A DNA stretch of 64,000 bases from NCBI GenBank assembly GCA_051881615.1, contig JBJEQF010000035.1:24477-88476 (forward strand), written 5' to 3'. A program made the position numbers and the translations under genes. Below are positions 25,738 to 34,924 of the stretch, piece after piece (position 1 is the stretch's first letter; each line of letters starts with the position of its first letter). The notes under the pieces were generated by a model. It was not told the DNA's origin. It saw nothing but the letters and a program-made list of their open reading frames with translations, and did no database searches. The stretch comes from CAMFTQ01 sp051881615. Lineage in GTDB: Bacteria; Bacillota; Clostridia; Oscillospirales; Acutalibacteraceae.

Positions 25738-25761
25738 ATACATACCCGAAAGGAAATTACT

Positions 25762-26778
25762 ATGAAAATATTATCTATAGAATCCTCCTGTGATGAAACA
25801 GCGGCGGCTGTCGTTGAAAACGGCAGAGAAGTCTTATCGTCAGTAGTTGCCTCACAGGTTGAGGAGCATAAGCTCTACGGCGGAGTAGTGCCTGAGATTG
25901 CCTCACGCCGTCACGCAGAAGCTATAAATCCAGTTGTTACACAGGCATTAAGCGAATCAAACGCAAGCCTTTCCGATATTGACGCTATAGCCGTAACATA
26001 TGCTCCCGGACTAATCGGTGCTTTGCTTGTCGGCGTGAACTTTGCAAAGGGTTTAAGCCTTGCCACAGGACTTCCGCTTGTGCCTGTTCACCATCTGCGT
26101 TCACATATTGCGGCAAATTATATTGCACATAAAGAATTAAAACCACCGTTTCTCTGCCTTGTAGTATCGGGCGGTCACAGCCACATTGTTATGGTTGAGG
26201 ACTACACAAAAATGAGAGTTATAGGCAAAACACGTGACGATGCTGCAGGCGAAGCGTTTGACAAGGCGGCTCGCACAATGGGCATGCCCTACCCCGGCGG
26301 AATTATGCTTGACAAGGTTGCAGAAAACGGCGACAAAAACGCTTTCACTCTCCCCCGACCTAAGGTAAATGACGCACCGTATGATTTCAGCTTTTCGGGA
26401 CTTAAAACGGCTGTTATAAATCTTATTCACAACGCAAAGCAAAAGGGTAATGAGCTGCCTGTTGCCGATTTATCGGCGTCATTTCGCTGGGCGGTTGTCG
26501 ACTGCCTTGTGACAAACTTCTTAAAGGCGGCAGAGGATTTAGGCGTTAATACGCTTGTAACGGCAGGCGGTGTTTCGGCAAATTCGCTTTTGCGGTCACG
26601 TCTTACAGAGGAATGTAATAAAAAAGGCTATAAGCTGTATATGCCACCAAAGGAGCTGTGCGGTGACAATGCGGCTATGGTCGGCGCACAGGGGTATTAC
26701 GAATATCTTAACAACAATTTAGCGGATATGAGCCTTAACGCAACGGCAACGTTGCCGATTGATTTTAACAGAGAATAA
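25762..26778 (+). CDS. tsaD: tRNA threonylcarbamoyladenosine transferase subunit TsaD
   Basis: This 338-residue ASKHA-fold protein has the TsaD metal site HHLRSH (PVHHLRSHIAAN near residue 114), with SSCDETAAAVV at the start and DDAAGEAFDKAARTMGMPYPGG in the middle. The closing region GDNAAMVGAQGYYEY is also conserved. It transfers the threonylcarbamoyl group to A37 of ANN-decoding tRNAs together with TsaB and TsaE. Length and motifs are normal. The Shine-Dalgarno AAAGGAAA precedes the ATG. It is last in the alr operon, ended by the hairpin at 26796-26827. Confidence 0.97.
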   Translation: MKILSIESSCDETAAAVVENGREVLSSVVASQVEEHKLYGGVVPEIASRRHAEAINPVVTQALSESNASLSDIDAIAVTYAPGLIGALLVGVNFAKGLSLATGLPLVPVHHLRSHIAANYIAHKELKPPFLCLVVSGGHSHIVMVEDYTKMRVIGKTRDDAAGEAFDKAARTMGMPYPGGIMLDKVAENGDKNAFTLPRPKVNDAPYDFSFSGLKTAVINLIHNAKQKGNELPVADLSASFRWAVVDCLVTNFLKAAEDLGVNTLVTAGGVSANSLLRSRLTEECNKKGYKLYMPPKELCGDNAAMVGAQGYYEYLNNNLADMSLNATATLPIDFNRE

Positions 26779-26795
26779 GTTAATAATTAAAAACA

Positions 26796-26827
26796 AAAAC
26801 TGCGACATTTTGATTGTCGCAGTTTTT
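26796..26827. terminator. Bidirectional terminator between tsaD and mscL
   Basis: AAAAACTGCGACA pairs perfectly with TGTCGCAGTTTTT around a 6-7 nt loop. It lies between the convergent tsaD and mscL. Confidence 0.92.
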
Positions 26828-26851
26828 GCATAGTATGCAGAATTATTATTA

Positions 26852-27298
26852 TTATTCTGCTGTTTCCTCTTCTGCTTCCTCTTCCTCAACAGGCTGCTCT
26901 GAGGTACAGTGGGGACATCTTGTTGCTTTGATGTCGATTTCACTGCAGCAGTATGGGCATTTCTTTGTTGTTGCCTCCTCTTCTTCCTCTTCCTTCTTTT
27001 TGCCGATGCTCATTATTTTGTTTACAACCTTAACAAGTACAAAGATGATAAACGCCATAATGACGAAGTTGATTACTGCTGTGATAAATGCACCGTAGCC
27101 GAAAACTACACCGTTGATTGTAAATGTCAGCTGTGAAAAATCAAGACCGCCGAACATTCCTAAAAGCGGTGAGATGAGGTTGTCAACAAGCGCTGTGATG
27201 ATTGACTGAAAGGCTGCACCGATGATTACGGCTACTGCCAAGTCAAGCACGTTGCCCCTCATAATAAATTGTTTGAATTCTGCTGCAAATTTTTTCAT
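26852..27298 (-). CDS. mscL: Large-conductance mechanosensitive channel MscL with C-terminal zinc ribbon
   Basis: The first 100 residues are a standard MscL: FIMRGNVLDLAVAVIIGAAFQSIITALVDNLISP forms TM1, and AFITAVINFVIMAFIIFVLVKVVN forms TM2. The usual cytoplasmic bundle is followed by an acidic linker (KKKEEEEEE), a Cys4 zinc ribbon (CPYCCSEIDIKATRCPHC, about 114-131) and a second Glu-rich tail. MscL opens at high membrane tension to release solutes. Total length is 148 residues, against a typical 130-150; the ribbon replaces the normal charged tail. The role of the ribbon is not known to me. The gene is monocistronic and starts with an ATG after GGAGAAA. Confidence 0.95.
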   Translation of the reverse strand: MKKFAAEFKQFIMRGNVLDLAVAVIIGAAFQSIITALVDNLISPLLGMFGGLDFSQLTFTINGVVFGYGAFITAVINFVIMAFIIFVLVKVVNKIMSIGKKKEEEEEEATTKKCPYCCSEIDIKATRCPHCTSEQPVEEEEAEEETAE

Positions 27299-27317
27299 AC
27301 CGATTTCTCCTTTGATT

Positions 27318-28244
27318 TTATTTTATTGTTGAAACGGCTATTTCTCTGCCGTCAGAGGTGACTGTTATATCTGAACATTCGTCAGTGCGGTAAAAAGGAA
27401 TTGTAAGCTCTGTAAGCCTTTCCAAAACTTCATAGCTTGGCAGGTTGTTTTTATCGGGTCCTACGCTGATTACGGCTATATCGGGGTTTACTCTTTGCAG
27501 AAATTTTTCGCTTGATGATGTCTTACTGCCGTGATGACCGAGCTTTATTACATCTGCCGAAACATCTATACCCTGCTTCAGCAAGTCATTTTCAACGCTT
27601 TTTGAAGCATCGCCCATAAAAAGAAACTTAGTTTTGCCGTAGGTAATTTTTACTACGAGCGAGCTGTCGTTTGTGTTGTCGTAGCTTTTTGACGGTGACA
27701 GTACGTCTATTGTCATATCGCCTAATTTAATACTGTCGCCCGATTTTTTGTATTCAACCTTAACATTAAACTTGGAAACAGCGTCATTCATTCTCTGATA
27801 AGTCTTTGTATCAGGCTCAATTTTTTTATTAAGCCTTGTCATCCAGAACCTGTCAATCGGAAAATCCTCAATAATATGCTGCATACCGCCGATATGATCC
27901 TTATCGGGGTGGGTGACAATAACAAGCTCTAAATCGTCTACGCCTAAGCGCTGCATATATTTGTTGACTTGTCTGCTTGTGGTATCCTCGCCTGCGTCAA
28001 TCAGAACATCGTACTCGCCGTTATTTATGTAAATTGCGTCAGCCTTGCCGACATCAAGAAAATGAACGGAAAAATCAGCGTCAAGGCTTTCATATATGCC
28101 TGCGGCTTTTCCTATATCGTCCCAATTCGGAATACCTATTCCTAAGTCCTTGCCGAAGGTGACGAGCAGAACAGCAAGGGCGGTAATAACTGCTAAAGAA
28201 GCGGAAATTATCCTGCCGACCTTTGTCAGCTTATGTTTCTCTAT
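27318..28244 (-). CDS. ComEC-like metallo-beta-lactamase-fold hydrolase, apparent AUA start
   Basis: The open frame gives 308 residues. An N-terminal hydrophobic helix (RIISASLAVITALAVLLVTF, about 10-29) comes first, then DFSVHFLDVGKADAIYI and the metal motif VTHPDKDHIGG (HXHXDH variant HPDKDH). LFMGDASKSVEND and KLGHHGSKTSS follow. This is the secreted hydrolase type related to the ComEC C-terminal domain and probably acts on nucleic acid or phosphoesters outside the membrane. No ATG, GTG or TTG lies in frame before residue 97. A perfect AGGAGGT lies 7 nt before an ATA at 28242-28244, which is the best start. Translation starting at the internal ATG (27956) would lose the core. The Shine-Dalgarno overlaps the ygiQ stop. 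Confidence 0.8.
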   Translation of the reverse strand: MEKHKLTKVGRIISASLAVITALAVLLVTFGKDLGIGIPNWDDIGKAAGIYESLDADFSVHFLDVGKADAIYINNGEYDVLIDAGEDTTSRQVNKYMQRLGVDDLELVIVTHPDKDHIGGMQHIIEDFPIDRFWMTRLNKKIEPDTKTYQRMNDAVSKFNVKVEYKKSGDSIKLGDMTIDVLSPSKSYDNTNDSSLVVKITYGKTKFLFMGDASKSVENDLLKQGIDVSADVIKLGHHGSKTSSSEKFLQRVNPDIAVISVGPDKNNLPSYEVLERLTELTIPFYRTDECSDITVTSDGREIAVSTIK

Positions 28245-28249
28245 AGCTA

Positions 28250-30130
28250 CTACCTCCTTTTCTTTGCATTCCTAATATTTTTATTTCTTACTTTTGTATT
28301 TTTTGATTTCGTTCTGCTCTGCTCCTGTGCTTTGAAGCCTGACGGTGCTGTTACAAGGCAGTTTTTGCCTGTTCCGATAAGGTCTGTTCTGCCTGCTGTT
28401 TTGAGCGCCTTTATTACCTTATCCTTGTTCTTTGGGTTAAAATACTGGAGCAAGGCTCTTTGCATAGCTTTTTCTTCTGCCGTTTTCGGAACATACACCT
28501 TTTCAAGCGTATAAGGGTCAAGCTCCGTGTAGAACATACAGGTTGAAATCGTACCCGGTGTTGGGTAAAAATCCTGCACCTGCTCGGGGCGGATATGCTC
28601 CTTTTTCAAAAACAGCGCAAGCTCTATTGCATCGTTTAGCGTTGAGCCGGGGTGCGAGCTCATCAGATACGGCACGAGGTACTGCTCCTTGCCGATCTGC
28701 TTTGTCATTTTGTAAAATTCGTCCTGAAATTTTTTGTACGTTTCTATGTGCGGCTTGCCCATTTTATCAAGAACAGCCGCTGAACAATGCTCGGGTGCTA
28801 CCTTTAGCTGACCGCTGATGTGATGTGTGACAAGCTCTCTGAAAAACTCCTTGCTTTCGTCCTCTAAAAGATAGTCAAAGCGTATTCCGCTTCTTATAAA
28901 CACCTTTTTGATTTTCGGGATTTTTCTGACGCTGCGCAGAATATCTATATACTCTGTGTGCGAAACCTGTAGGTTTTTACAAGGCTTCGGTGCTAAGCAC
29001 TTTTTGCTTTTACAAAGTCCTGCCTTCTGCTGAAGCTCACAGGAGGGTAATCTGAAATTTGCGGTGGGGCCGCCTATATCGTGAATGTAGCCTTTGAAAT
29101 GCGGATTGTGTGTTAAGCTCTCGGCTTCCTTTAACACGCTTTCTTTACTGCGAACGGTAATCGCTCTGCCCTGATGAAAGGCTATTGAGCAGAAGTTACA
29201 CGCACCAAAGCACCCTCTGTTGTGAGTGATTGAAAACTCAACCTCTTTTATTCCGGGTACGCCGCCCAATTCTTCATATGACGGGTGGTAATATCTCTCA
29301 TACGGTAAAGAGTACACCCAGTCAAGCTGTTCGGTTGTTAAGGGCATCATAGGAGGATTCTGCACAAGAATCATATTGCCGTGACGTTGAATAACAGTTC
29401 TGCCGCGAACTGCGTCCGACTCCTCAAGCTCCTTTCTTGCGGCTATTGCGTAGTCCTTCTTGCTTTCGCAAATTCGCTCATAGCTTGGCAAATCGACAAC
29501 TGACATCGGCGTGTATTCCTTTGTAGGCACTGCGTAGCAGATACCTCTGATGTCACGCAGTCCTTCTACCGTATAGCCGTCCTTTAATCTCTGTGCTATT
29601 TCTATTGTCTGCAGCTCGCCCATTCCGTAGGTGAGAATATCAGCACCGCTGTCTAAGAGTACAGACGGACGCACTGCGTCGTCCCAGTAATCATAATGTG
29701 CAAAACGGCGCAGCGACGCTTCAAGTCCTCCGATGATAACAGGCACATCGGGGTACAATGATTTCAAGATTTTGCTGTAGACAATTACGGCTCTGTCGGG
29801 TCGTTTGCCTGCTTTTCCGCCTGCTGTGTACGCATCATCACTTCTCTTTTTCTTGGCGGCTGTGTAGTGGGCAACCATACTGTCTATGTTGCCCGATGTT
29901 ACCATAAAGCCTAAATTCGGCTTGCCGAAACGTCTGAAATCGTTTTTGTCCCTCCAGTTCGGCTGGGGCAAAATACCTACGGAATAACCCTTTGCCTCTA
30001 ATACTCTTGAAATTATCGACACGCCAAAGGAAGGGTGGTCAACGTAGCTGTCGCCTGTTACAAGGACAAAATCTACCGTTTGCCAACCTCTTTTTAACGC
30101 TTCTTCTTTTGTTATGGGAAGAAATGCCAT
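28250..30130 (-). CDS. ygiQ: YgiQ-family radical SAM protein
   Basis: This 626-residue protein has an N-terminal B12-binding-like domain (VDFVLVTGDSYVDHPSFGVS). A radical-SAM core follows, with the CX3CX2C cluster in RGCFGACNFCSIAFHQG near residue 312, SGIRFDYLL and LKVAPEHCS. The C-terminal tail is strongly basic. YgiQ proteins are widespread and their reaction is unknown; they resemble UPF0313. Length is typical (600-700). The start is 15 nt after ftsK, and its stop codon overlaps the Shine-Dalgarno of the downstream hydrolase, so it is part of the tepA-uppP-ftsK operon. Confidence 0.93.
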   Translation of the reverse strand: MAFLPITKEEALKRGWQTVDFVLVTGDSYVDHPSFGVSIISRVLEAKGYSVGILPQPNWRDKNDFRRFGKPNLGFMVTSGNIDSMVAHYTAAKKKRSDDAYTAGGKAGKRPDRAVIVYSKILKSLYPDVPVIIGGLEASLRRFAHYDYWDDAVRPSVLLDSGADILTYGMGELQTIEIAQRLKDGYTVEGLRDIRGICYAVPTKEYTPMSVVDLPSYERICESKKDYAIAARKELEESDAVRGRTVIQRHGNMILVQNPPMMPLTTEQLDWVYSLPYERYYHPSYEELGGVPGIKEVEFSITHNRGCFGACNFCSIAFHQGRAITVRSKESVLKEAESLTHNPHFKGYIHDIGGPTANFRLPSCELQQKAGLCKSKKCLAPKPCKNLQVSHTEYIDILRSVRKIPKIKKVFIRSGIRFDYLLEDESKEFFRELVTHHISGQLKVAPEHCSAAVLDKMGKPHIETYKKFQDEFYKMTKQIGKEQYLVPYLMSSHPGSTLNDAIELALFLKKEHIRPEQVQDFYPTPGTISTCMFYTELDPYTLEKVYVPKTAEEKAMQRALLQYFNPKNKDKVIKALKTAGRTDLIGTGKNCLVTAPSGFKAQEQSRTKSKNTKVRNKNIRNAKKRR

Positions 30131-30145
30131 AGTAAAACCTCGTAA

Positions 30146-32881
30146 TTATTCTTCGCTGTCGGTATTAAGGCTGTCGCCTAATACATTATTTCTTTCGAGC
30201 CATTGCTGATACGTCATAAGCACCTCACGAGGCTTTGAGCCTTGGTGAGGGCCTACAATGCCCATCTGCTCCATATCGTCAATCATTCTGCCTGCTCTTG
30301 CGTAGCCTACCTTTATACGGCGCTGAAGCAGAGAGGTTGACGCCTGTCCTGCCTCGATAACGCACTTGATTGCCTCCTCCATTTTTGAGTCAACCTCGTT
30401 GCCGTCAATGGTGGGAGCTTCGCTTTTGCCGCCGATGCTGATCTCCTCGGCCGCAATTTTCCTGATTTTTTCTTCTATTTCAACATTATAGCTTGCGTTG
30501 TGAGATTTTTTGATAAAGCCTGTTACACGCTCGATTTCCTCGTCAGACGCATAACAACCCTGAACACGCAGAGCGTTTGACGCACCGACAGGCGCAAACA
30601 GCATATCGCCGTGACCGATAAGCTTTTCTGCACCGCCCACGTCAAGAATTGTACGTGAGTCAATGTTTGAGCTTACCTTCAGTGAAATTCGGCTCGGGAT
30701 ATTCGCCTTGATAACGCCTGTGATTACGTTTACGGACGGTCGCTGTGTAGCAATAATAAGGTGCATACCGGCGGCACGTGCCATCTGTGCAAGTCGGCAA
30801 ATAGACTCCTCTACCTCATTGGGAGCTGCCATCATAAGGTCGGCAAGCTCGTCAATAGCTATTACTATCTGAGGCATTTTCTCCTTAGGCACGGGAAGTC
30901 CGTTTACCTCCATACAGTTTTCTTCATCCTCTGTGGAGTTTTCTGCAATAAACTTTAAGTTTGTTTCAACAAGCGTGTTGAATGCCTGAACGTTTTTGCA
31001 GTCGTATTCTGAGAAAATCTTGTATCTTTGCAGCATTTCTGTAACTGCCCAGCTAAGCGCACCTGCCGCCTTTTTAGCGTCACTTACAACAGGAACAAGC
31101 AAGTGAGGTATTCCCTTGTACTTTGAAAACTCTACCATTTTGGGGTCGATAAGGAGCATTTTGACCTCATCGGGAGTTGCCTTGTATAAAAAGCTGATAA
31201 GAATTGAGTTTACGCAGACAGATTTACCTGAGCCTGTAGTACCTGCTATGAGCAGATGGGGCATTTTGCCTAAATCGGTTACTATGTTGTTGCCCGAAAT
31301 ATCCTTGCCCAGTACACAGGTGAGCTTGCTTTTGCCGGACTTGAACTCCTCTGAATCGATAAGCTCACGCATAGATACCATACTTACAACCTTATTCGGG
31401 ACTTCAATGCCGATAGCCGCCTTTCCGGGGATCGGCGCTTCTATTCTTACTCTTTCGGCAGCAAGATTTAGCGCAATATCGTCTGCAAGGTTTGTAATTT
31501 TGCTGATTTTAACGCCTGCTCCCGGCTGTAGCTCGTATCTTGTAACAGACGGACCTCGGCAGATGTTTGTGATAGAAGCGGTAACGCCGAAGCTTTTTAG
31601 CGTTTCTATCAGCTTGTCTGCGTTGCTGTGAAGCTCAGCCATTGCGTGTTCATCGTCTGTATCATAGCTTGGGTGCAGCAGTGCAACAGGCGGATACTGA
31701 TACTCTGATTTATCCTGTCCTTCCTGACTGCTCTGTGTTTCAAGCACCTCGTTTGCAAAGCTTTCGGTATGCTCTTTGATTTCCTGTGATTTTTTGCTCT
31801 TTTTAGAGCTTGCAAATTCTATTGTGTAGTCGCTCTTTTTCTCTTCTGAAGGCTTTTCTGCCTGCTGATTTTCCGTCTGCTTATCCTTTGAAATTTCCTT
31901 AGCCATAGCTGACGCTTTGTTGTCCTTAAGCTCGCTGTCGTACTCTCCGTTTGCAAGGCGTACTGTGTTTAATAAGTCCTGCTGAGCAGTAGCGTCTGTT
32001 GCTTTGCCGTCATCATCGCTTGAAATATCAACCTTTGACAAATCACCATGCTCCTTTTCGGGAGTAACTCTCGGCTCGTCAACAGGGATATCTATGTAAG
32101 AATCGTACTTCTTTTTATGATTTTTTGATGTCTTTTTCGGCATCTCGGGAGTATATGTGTCTGAATATGTGCTTTCTATGTACTCCTCCTCAGCCTGCTC
32201 ACGCTGTCTTATATACTCGTCCTTTGCGTGTTTTACGCTTTGCGAAATTTTATCTATCGGCTTTTTTGCGGCTCTTGTAAAGGAGCTTACCGACAGCCTT
32301 GCAATTATCATAACAAGCACAATCAGTATAATTATATCAACTGCGCCTGCCGCGGTCGCGCCCATAAATTCAACCATAGGAAAGCCTAAAATTCCGCTTA
32401 TAAGTCCTCCGCCCGAAGTGAAAACTGTGCTGTTCTGAAACGAGCTGTTGTAAAGGTCGCCAAGCGTACCAAAGAAATCCTTTCCTCCGAAGTGGACGTT
32501 AGAAAAAATGTACTGCATAGTGCTAAGCATCAAGGCGATTAGGGCGCAGACAAAGCTTTTGAGCTTTAGCTTTGAGGTAACGCCCTCTTTTTCTGTAATC
32601 ACCGCAAGGTAGCCGAAAATAATCGGGAGCAGAATTATACCGCTGCCGAATACGCCGAAGAAAAATCCTCTGACATTACTCCATACATTTTCGCCCTTGA
32701 TAAATATAAGGCACAGAAAAACAAGCGCAATACCAAAATAGATTATAGCCTTTATTCTGGGATTGAGTGTTATCTTTTCTTTTTTAATATTCTCTTTTTC
32801 CTGCTGTTTTTTTGCTCTGCTGCTTTGAGCAGATTTTTTTGTTTGTGTCTTTTTTGCTCCTGTTGTCTTTTTTGCCGCCAA
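30146..32881 (-). CDS. ftsK: DNA translocase FtsK/SpoIIIE
   Basis: This is a 911-residue hexameric DNA pump. The N-terminal region has about four transmembrane helices (residues 45-200). An acidic, low-complexity linker (about 230-390) comes next, then the motor with Walker A LIAGTTGSGKSVCVNSIL near residue 560 and Walker B IVIAIDELADLMM. The C-terminal gamma winged helix (TSLLQRRIKVGYARAGRMIDDMEQMG) reads the polar KOPS/SRS sequences. It clears chromosome ends from the division or sporulation septum. In a spore-former it may act as SpoIIIE. It lies in the tepA-uppP-ftsK-ygiQ operon. Confidence 0.96.
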   Translation of the reverse strand: MAAKKTTGAKKTQTKKSAQSSRAKKQQEKENIKKEKITLNPRIKAIIYFGIALVFLCLIFIKGENVWSNVRGFFFGVFGSGIILLPIIFGYLAVITEKEGVTSKLKLKSFVCALIALMLSTMQYIFSNVHFGGKDFFGTLGDLYNSSFQNSTVFTSGGGLISGILGFPMVEFMGATAAGAVDIIILIVLVMIIARLSVSSFTRAAKKPIDKISQSVKHAKDEYIRQREQAEEEYIESTYSDTYTPEMPKKTSKNHKKKYDSYIDIPVDEPRVTPEKEHGDLSKVDISSDDDGKATDATAQQDLLNTVRLANGEYDSELKDNKASAMAKEISKDKQTENQQAEKPSEEKKSDYTIEFASSKKSKKSQEIKEHTESFANEVLETQSSQEGQDKSEYQYPPVALLHPSYDTDDEHAMAELHSNADKLIETLKSFGVTASITNICRGPSVTRYELQPGAGVKISKITNLADDIALNLAAERVRIEAPIPGKAAIGIEVPNKVVSMVSMRELIDSEEFKSGKSKLTCVLGKDISGNNIVTDLGKMPHLLIAGTTGSGKSVCVNSILISFLYKATPDEVKMLLIDPKMVEFSKYKGIPHLLVPVVSDAKKAAGALSWAVTEMLQRYKIFSEYDCKNVQAFNTLVETNLKFIAENSTEDEENCMEVNGLPVPKEKMPQIVIAIDELADLMMAAPNEVEESICRLAQMARAAGMHLIIATQRPSVNVITGVIKANIPSRISLKVSSNIDSRTILDVGGAEKLIGHGDMLFAPVGASNALRVQGCYASDEEIERVTGFIKKSHNASYNVEIEEKIRKIAAEEISIGGKSEAPTIDGNEVDSKMEEAIKCVIEAGQASTSLLQRRIKVGYARAGRMIDDMEQMGIVGPHQGSKPREVLMTYQQWLERNNVLGDSLNTDSEE

Positions 32882-32919
32882 CTATAACCCTCCGTTAAGA
32901 TTGCAAATATGTAAACAAA

Positions 32920-33870
32920 TCAATAAATTGATACACCTGTAAATACGTTTGCACCGCTTGAAAGCTCAATTAAGCTGATGATAAGCATAACAAGTCCGAT
33001 AATAGCTGTGTAAATTACAAAAACGTACATTTTGTCTGTTTTAAGAAGCCACTTGAAAAGCACTATTGCAAAATAGCCTACAACAGCCGAAACTGCCATA
33101 CCGATTATGATTTCCAAAGCACCAACGGAAATGCCGTTTGGCTCTGTTATTGCGTCTTTAGTTTCAAGCAACGCTGCCGCTAAGATTGACGGAATACCAA
33201 GCACAAAGGTGTAGTCAAGCGCAGTCTGCTTGTTAAGACCTCTTAATTCACCGACTGCAAGCGTAGAGCCTGAGCGTGAAATGCCGGGGAACACTGCGGC
33301 TACGCACTGCATAATACCAACGCACAAGGCATCAACAGGGTTTAAAGATTGTCTGCCTGCTCCGCTTTTTTTCATAATTCCTTTTTTCTTGTATCTTCTG
33401 ACAGTTTTTTTGTTGGCTGCAATTCCGGTGGCAAGCAACGTACTTGTGACGAGCAGAGAAATTGCGACTATTATGAAGTATTTGCTTTCCATCAGAATAT
33501 CTGCAAGGTCCTTTGGCGATACTCCGCCTGTAAACGGAATCGGAATAAACAGTGCAAAAAGCGGTAAAAGTCCGATAATAAGCATCATAATCAGCTTTCT
33601 TTCGTGGTTCATACTCTTCCACTTGAAATTGCCTGTGAAAATATCCTTTACCATAACAATAAGCTCTTTAATAAGGCTTAATATCAGCTTGCGGTAAAAA
33701 AAGCAAACGGCAACGAGCGTACCTACGTGAAGCATTACGTTAAAAAACAGATTGTTCTCTGTAATGCCTAAAATATGCTGGGTAATCGCCAAGTGACCGC
33801 TGCTTGAAACAGGTAAGAACTCCGTCAAGCCCTGCACTATGCCTTGAATAATCGAGTCAAAAATATTCAT
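32920..33870 (-). CDS. uppP: Undecaprenyl-diphosphatase UppP/BacA
   Basis: This 316-residue integral membrane phosphatase recycles undecaprenyl pyrophosphate, the carrier for peptidoglycan and for the polysaccharide operon. The two UppP signatures are visible: GLTEFLPVSSSGHLAI near residue 15 and FPGISRSGSTLAVGELRG near residue 195, with about eight hydrophobic helices. It is about 40 residues longer than the common 270-280, owing to a basic loop (NKKTVRRYKKKGIMKKSGAGRQ) between helices. ATG 33868-33870 has GGGAGG 7 nt upstream; the longer frame is rejected. Confidence 0.95.
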   Translation of the reverse strand: MNIFDSIIQGIVQGLTEFLPVSSSGHLAITQHILGITENNLFFNVMLHVGTLVAVCFFYRKLILSLIKELIVMVKDIFTGNFKWKSMNHERKLIMMLIIGLLPLFALFIPIPFTGGVSPKDLADILMESKYFIIVAISLLVTSTLLATGIAANKKTVRRYKKKGIMKKSGAGRQSLNPVDALCVGIMQCVAAVFPGISRSGSTLAVGELRGLNKQTALDYTFVLGIPSILAAALLETKDAITEPNGISVGALEIIIGMAVSAVVGYFAIVLFKWLLKTDKMYVFVIYTAIIGLVMLIISLIELSSGANVFTGVSIY

Positions 33871-33916
33871 TATGTAGCCTCCCAAAAAATAAAATGCTGT
33901 ATGTAAAGGAAAAAGC

Positions 33917-34708
33917 TCAGCTTTTTTGCTTTTTCCCGTTATTTTTTGATTTGGACTTTTTAATCATTTCAGTCAGACATTTTGTCGCATCACTAAGTGT
34001 TCCGACGTAATCAATCAGACCCTCCTGCACTGCGTCTGCACCCTCAAGAATTGTGCCGACATCCATTACAAGCTCGCCTGTATTCATAACAAGCTCTGTG
34101 TAGCGTTCCTTTGAAATGTTGGAATTATCGCTTACAAAGGTTGTTATTCTGTCCTGCATACGCTCAAGGTACTCAAACGTCTGCGGTACTCCTATCATTA
34201 CGCCCGAGGTACGCACAGGGTGAACTGTCATTGACGCACTTTTTGCGATAAAGCTCTTTTTAGCCGCAACTGCAAGCGGAATACCTATCGAGTGACCTCC
34301 ACCGAGCACCACCGAAACGGACGGCTTTTTCATACCTGAAATTAGCTCTGCTATCGCAAGTCCTGCTTCAACGTCACCGCCGACGGTGTTGAGTAAAATA
34401 AGGAGTCCGTCTATTCTTTCGTCCTCTTCAATAGCTACAAGCTGTGGTATGACGTGCTCGTACTTTGTAGTTTTGTTTTGCGAGGGCAGAATGAAATGTC
34501 CCTCAATCTGCCCTATTATCGTCAGACAATGAATGACAAATCCATCGTGCGATGTCAATATCGAGCCTGTTTCTATTATCTGCTGAGTGTGGCTTTCGTT
34601 TATCGGGCTGTCGTTTTCTATGCCCTTGTGTTCGCCGTCAGTTTCGCAGGGGTTCTTTACAATATTATCCTTTGCGGTTTTACGGCTGTGTTTTTTCTCT
34701 TGTGCCAT
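33917..34708 (-). CDS. tepA: ClpP-class serine protease, TepA-like
   Basis: This 263-residue protein starts with a charged, disordered N-terminus (about 1-55). A ClpP/crotonase-like domain follows: LLILLNTVGGDVEAGLAIAE, the nucleophile elbow GGGHSIGIPLAVAA with the catalytic Ser, and SMTVHPVRTSG with the His. This matches the TepA (YmfB) family, cytoplasmic membrane-associated proteases that in Bacillus aid protein export and spore peptide degradation. In Bacillus it is also next to ftsK/spoIIIE (ymfB-spoIIIE), which supports the assignment. ATG 34706-34708 has GGAGG 8 nt upstream. It is the first gene behind the promoter at 34766-34794. Confidence 0.9.
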   Translation of the reverse strand: MAQEKKHSRKTAKDNIVKNPCETDGEHKGIENDSPINESHTQQIIETGSILTSHDGFVIHCLTIIGQIEGHFILPSQNKTTKYEHVIPQLVAIEEDERIDGLLILLNTVGGDVEAGLAIAELISGMKKPSVSVVLGGGHSIGIPLAVAAKKSFIAKSASMTVHPVRTSGVMIGVPQTFEYLERMQDRITTFVSDNSNISKERYTELVMNTGELVMDVGTILEGADAVQEGLIDYVGTLSDATKCLTEMIKKSKSKNNGKKQKS

Positions 34709-34765
34709 TTTATGCACCTCCACAATTATTATTTGCAGACGATGCTATAAAATGCGTGTTGTTTA

Positions 34766-34794
34766 ATTATATCATCAATTTATAAATTCTTCAA
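34766..34794 (-). promoter_or_regulatory. Promoter of the tepA-uppP-ftsK-ygiQ operon
   Basis: On the minus strand TTGAAG (34789-34794) and TATAAT (34766-34771) are 17 nt apart. The start is about 50 nt before the tepA ATG. Confidence 0.7.
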
Positions 34795-34800
34795 GAAAAA

Positions 34801-34829
34801 TTGAACTTTTTTCTAAATAATAATATTTA
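34801..34829 (+). promoter_or_regulatory. Possible promoter of the CNNM/CBS gene
   Basis: TTGAAC (34801-34806) is followed after 17 nt by TATTTA (34824-34829) in an AT-rich stretch. The -10 is weak. The leader to the TTG start at 34925 would be about 90 nt. Confidence 0.45.
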
Positions 34830-34924
34830 TTATAGAGAAATATAGTATCATTATCATGTATTTTTATAGGCTATTTCAAATTGCCTGTGAAAATGTTTTA
34901 AAAATTTTTTCGGAGTGATTTTTA

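Noticed and set aside
27318..27956. Shorter hydrolase starting at the ATG at 27956
   Set aside because: It would lack the helix and the DVG-KAD-containing part of the fold, and has no Shine-Dalgarno in front.
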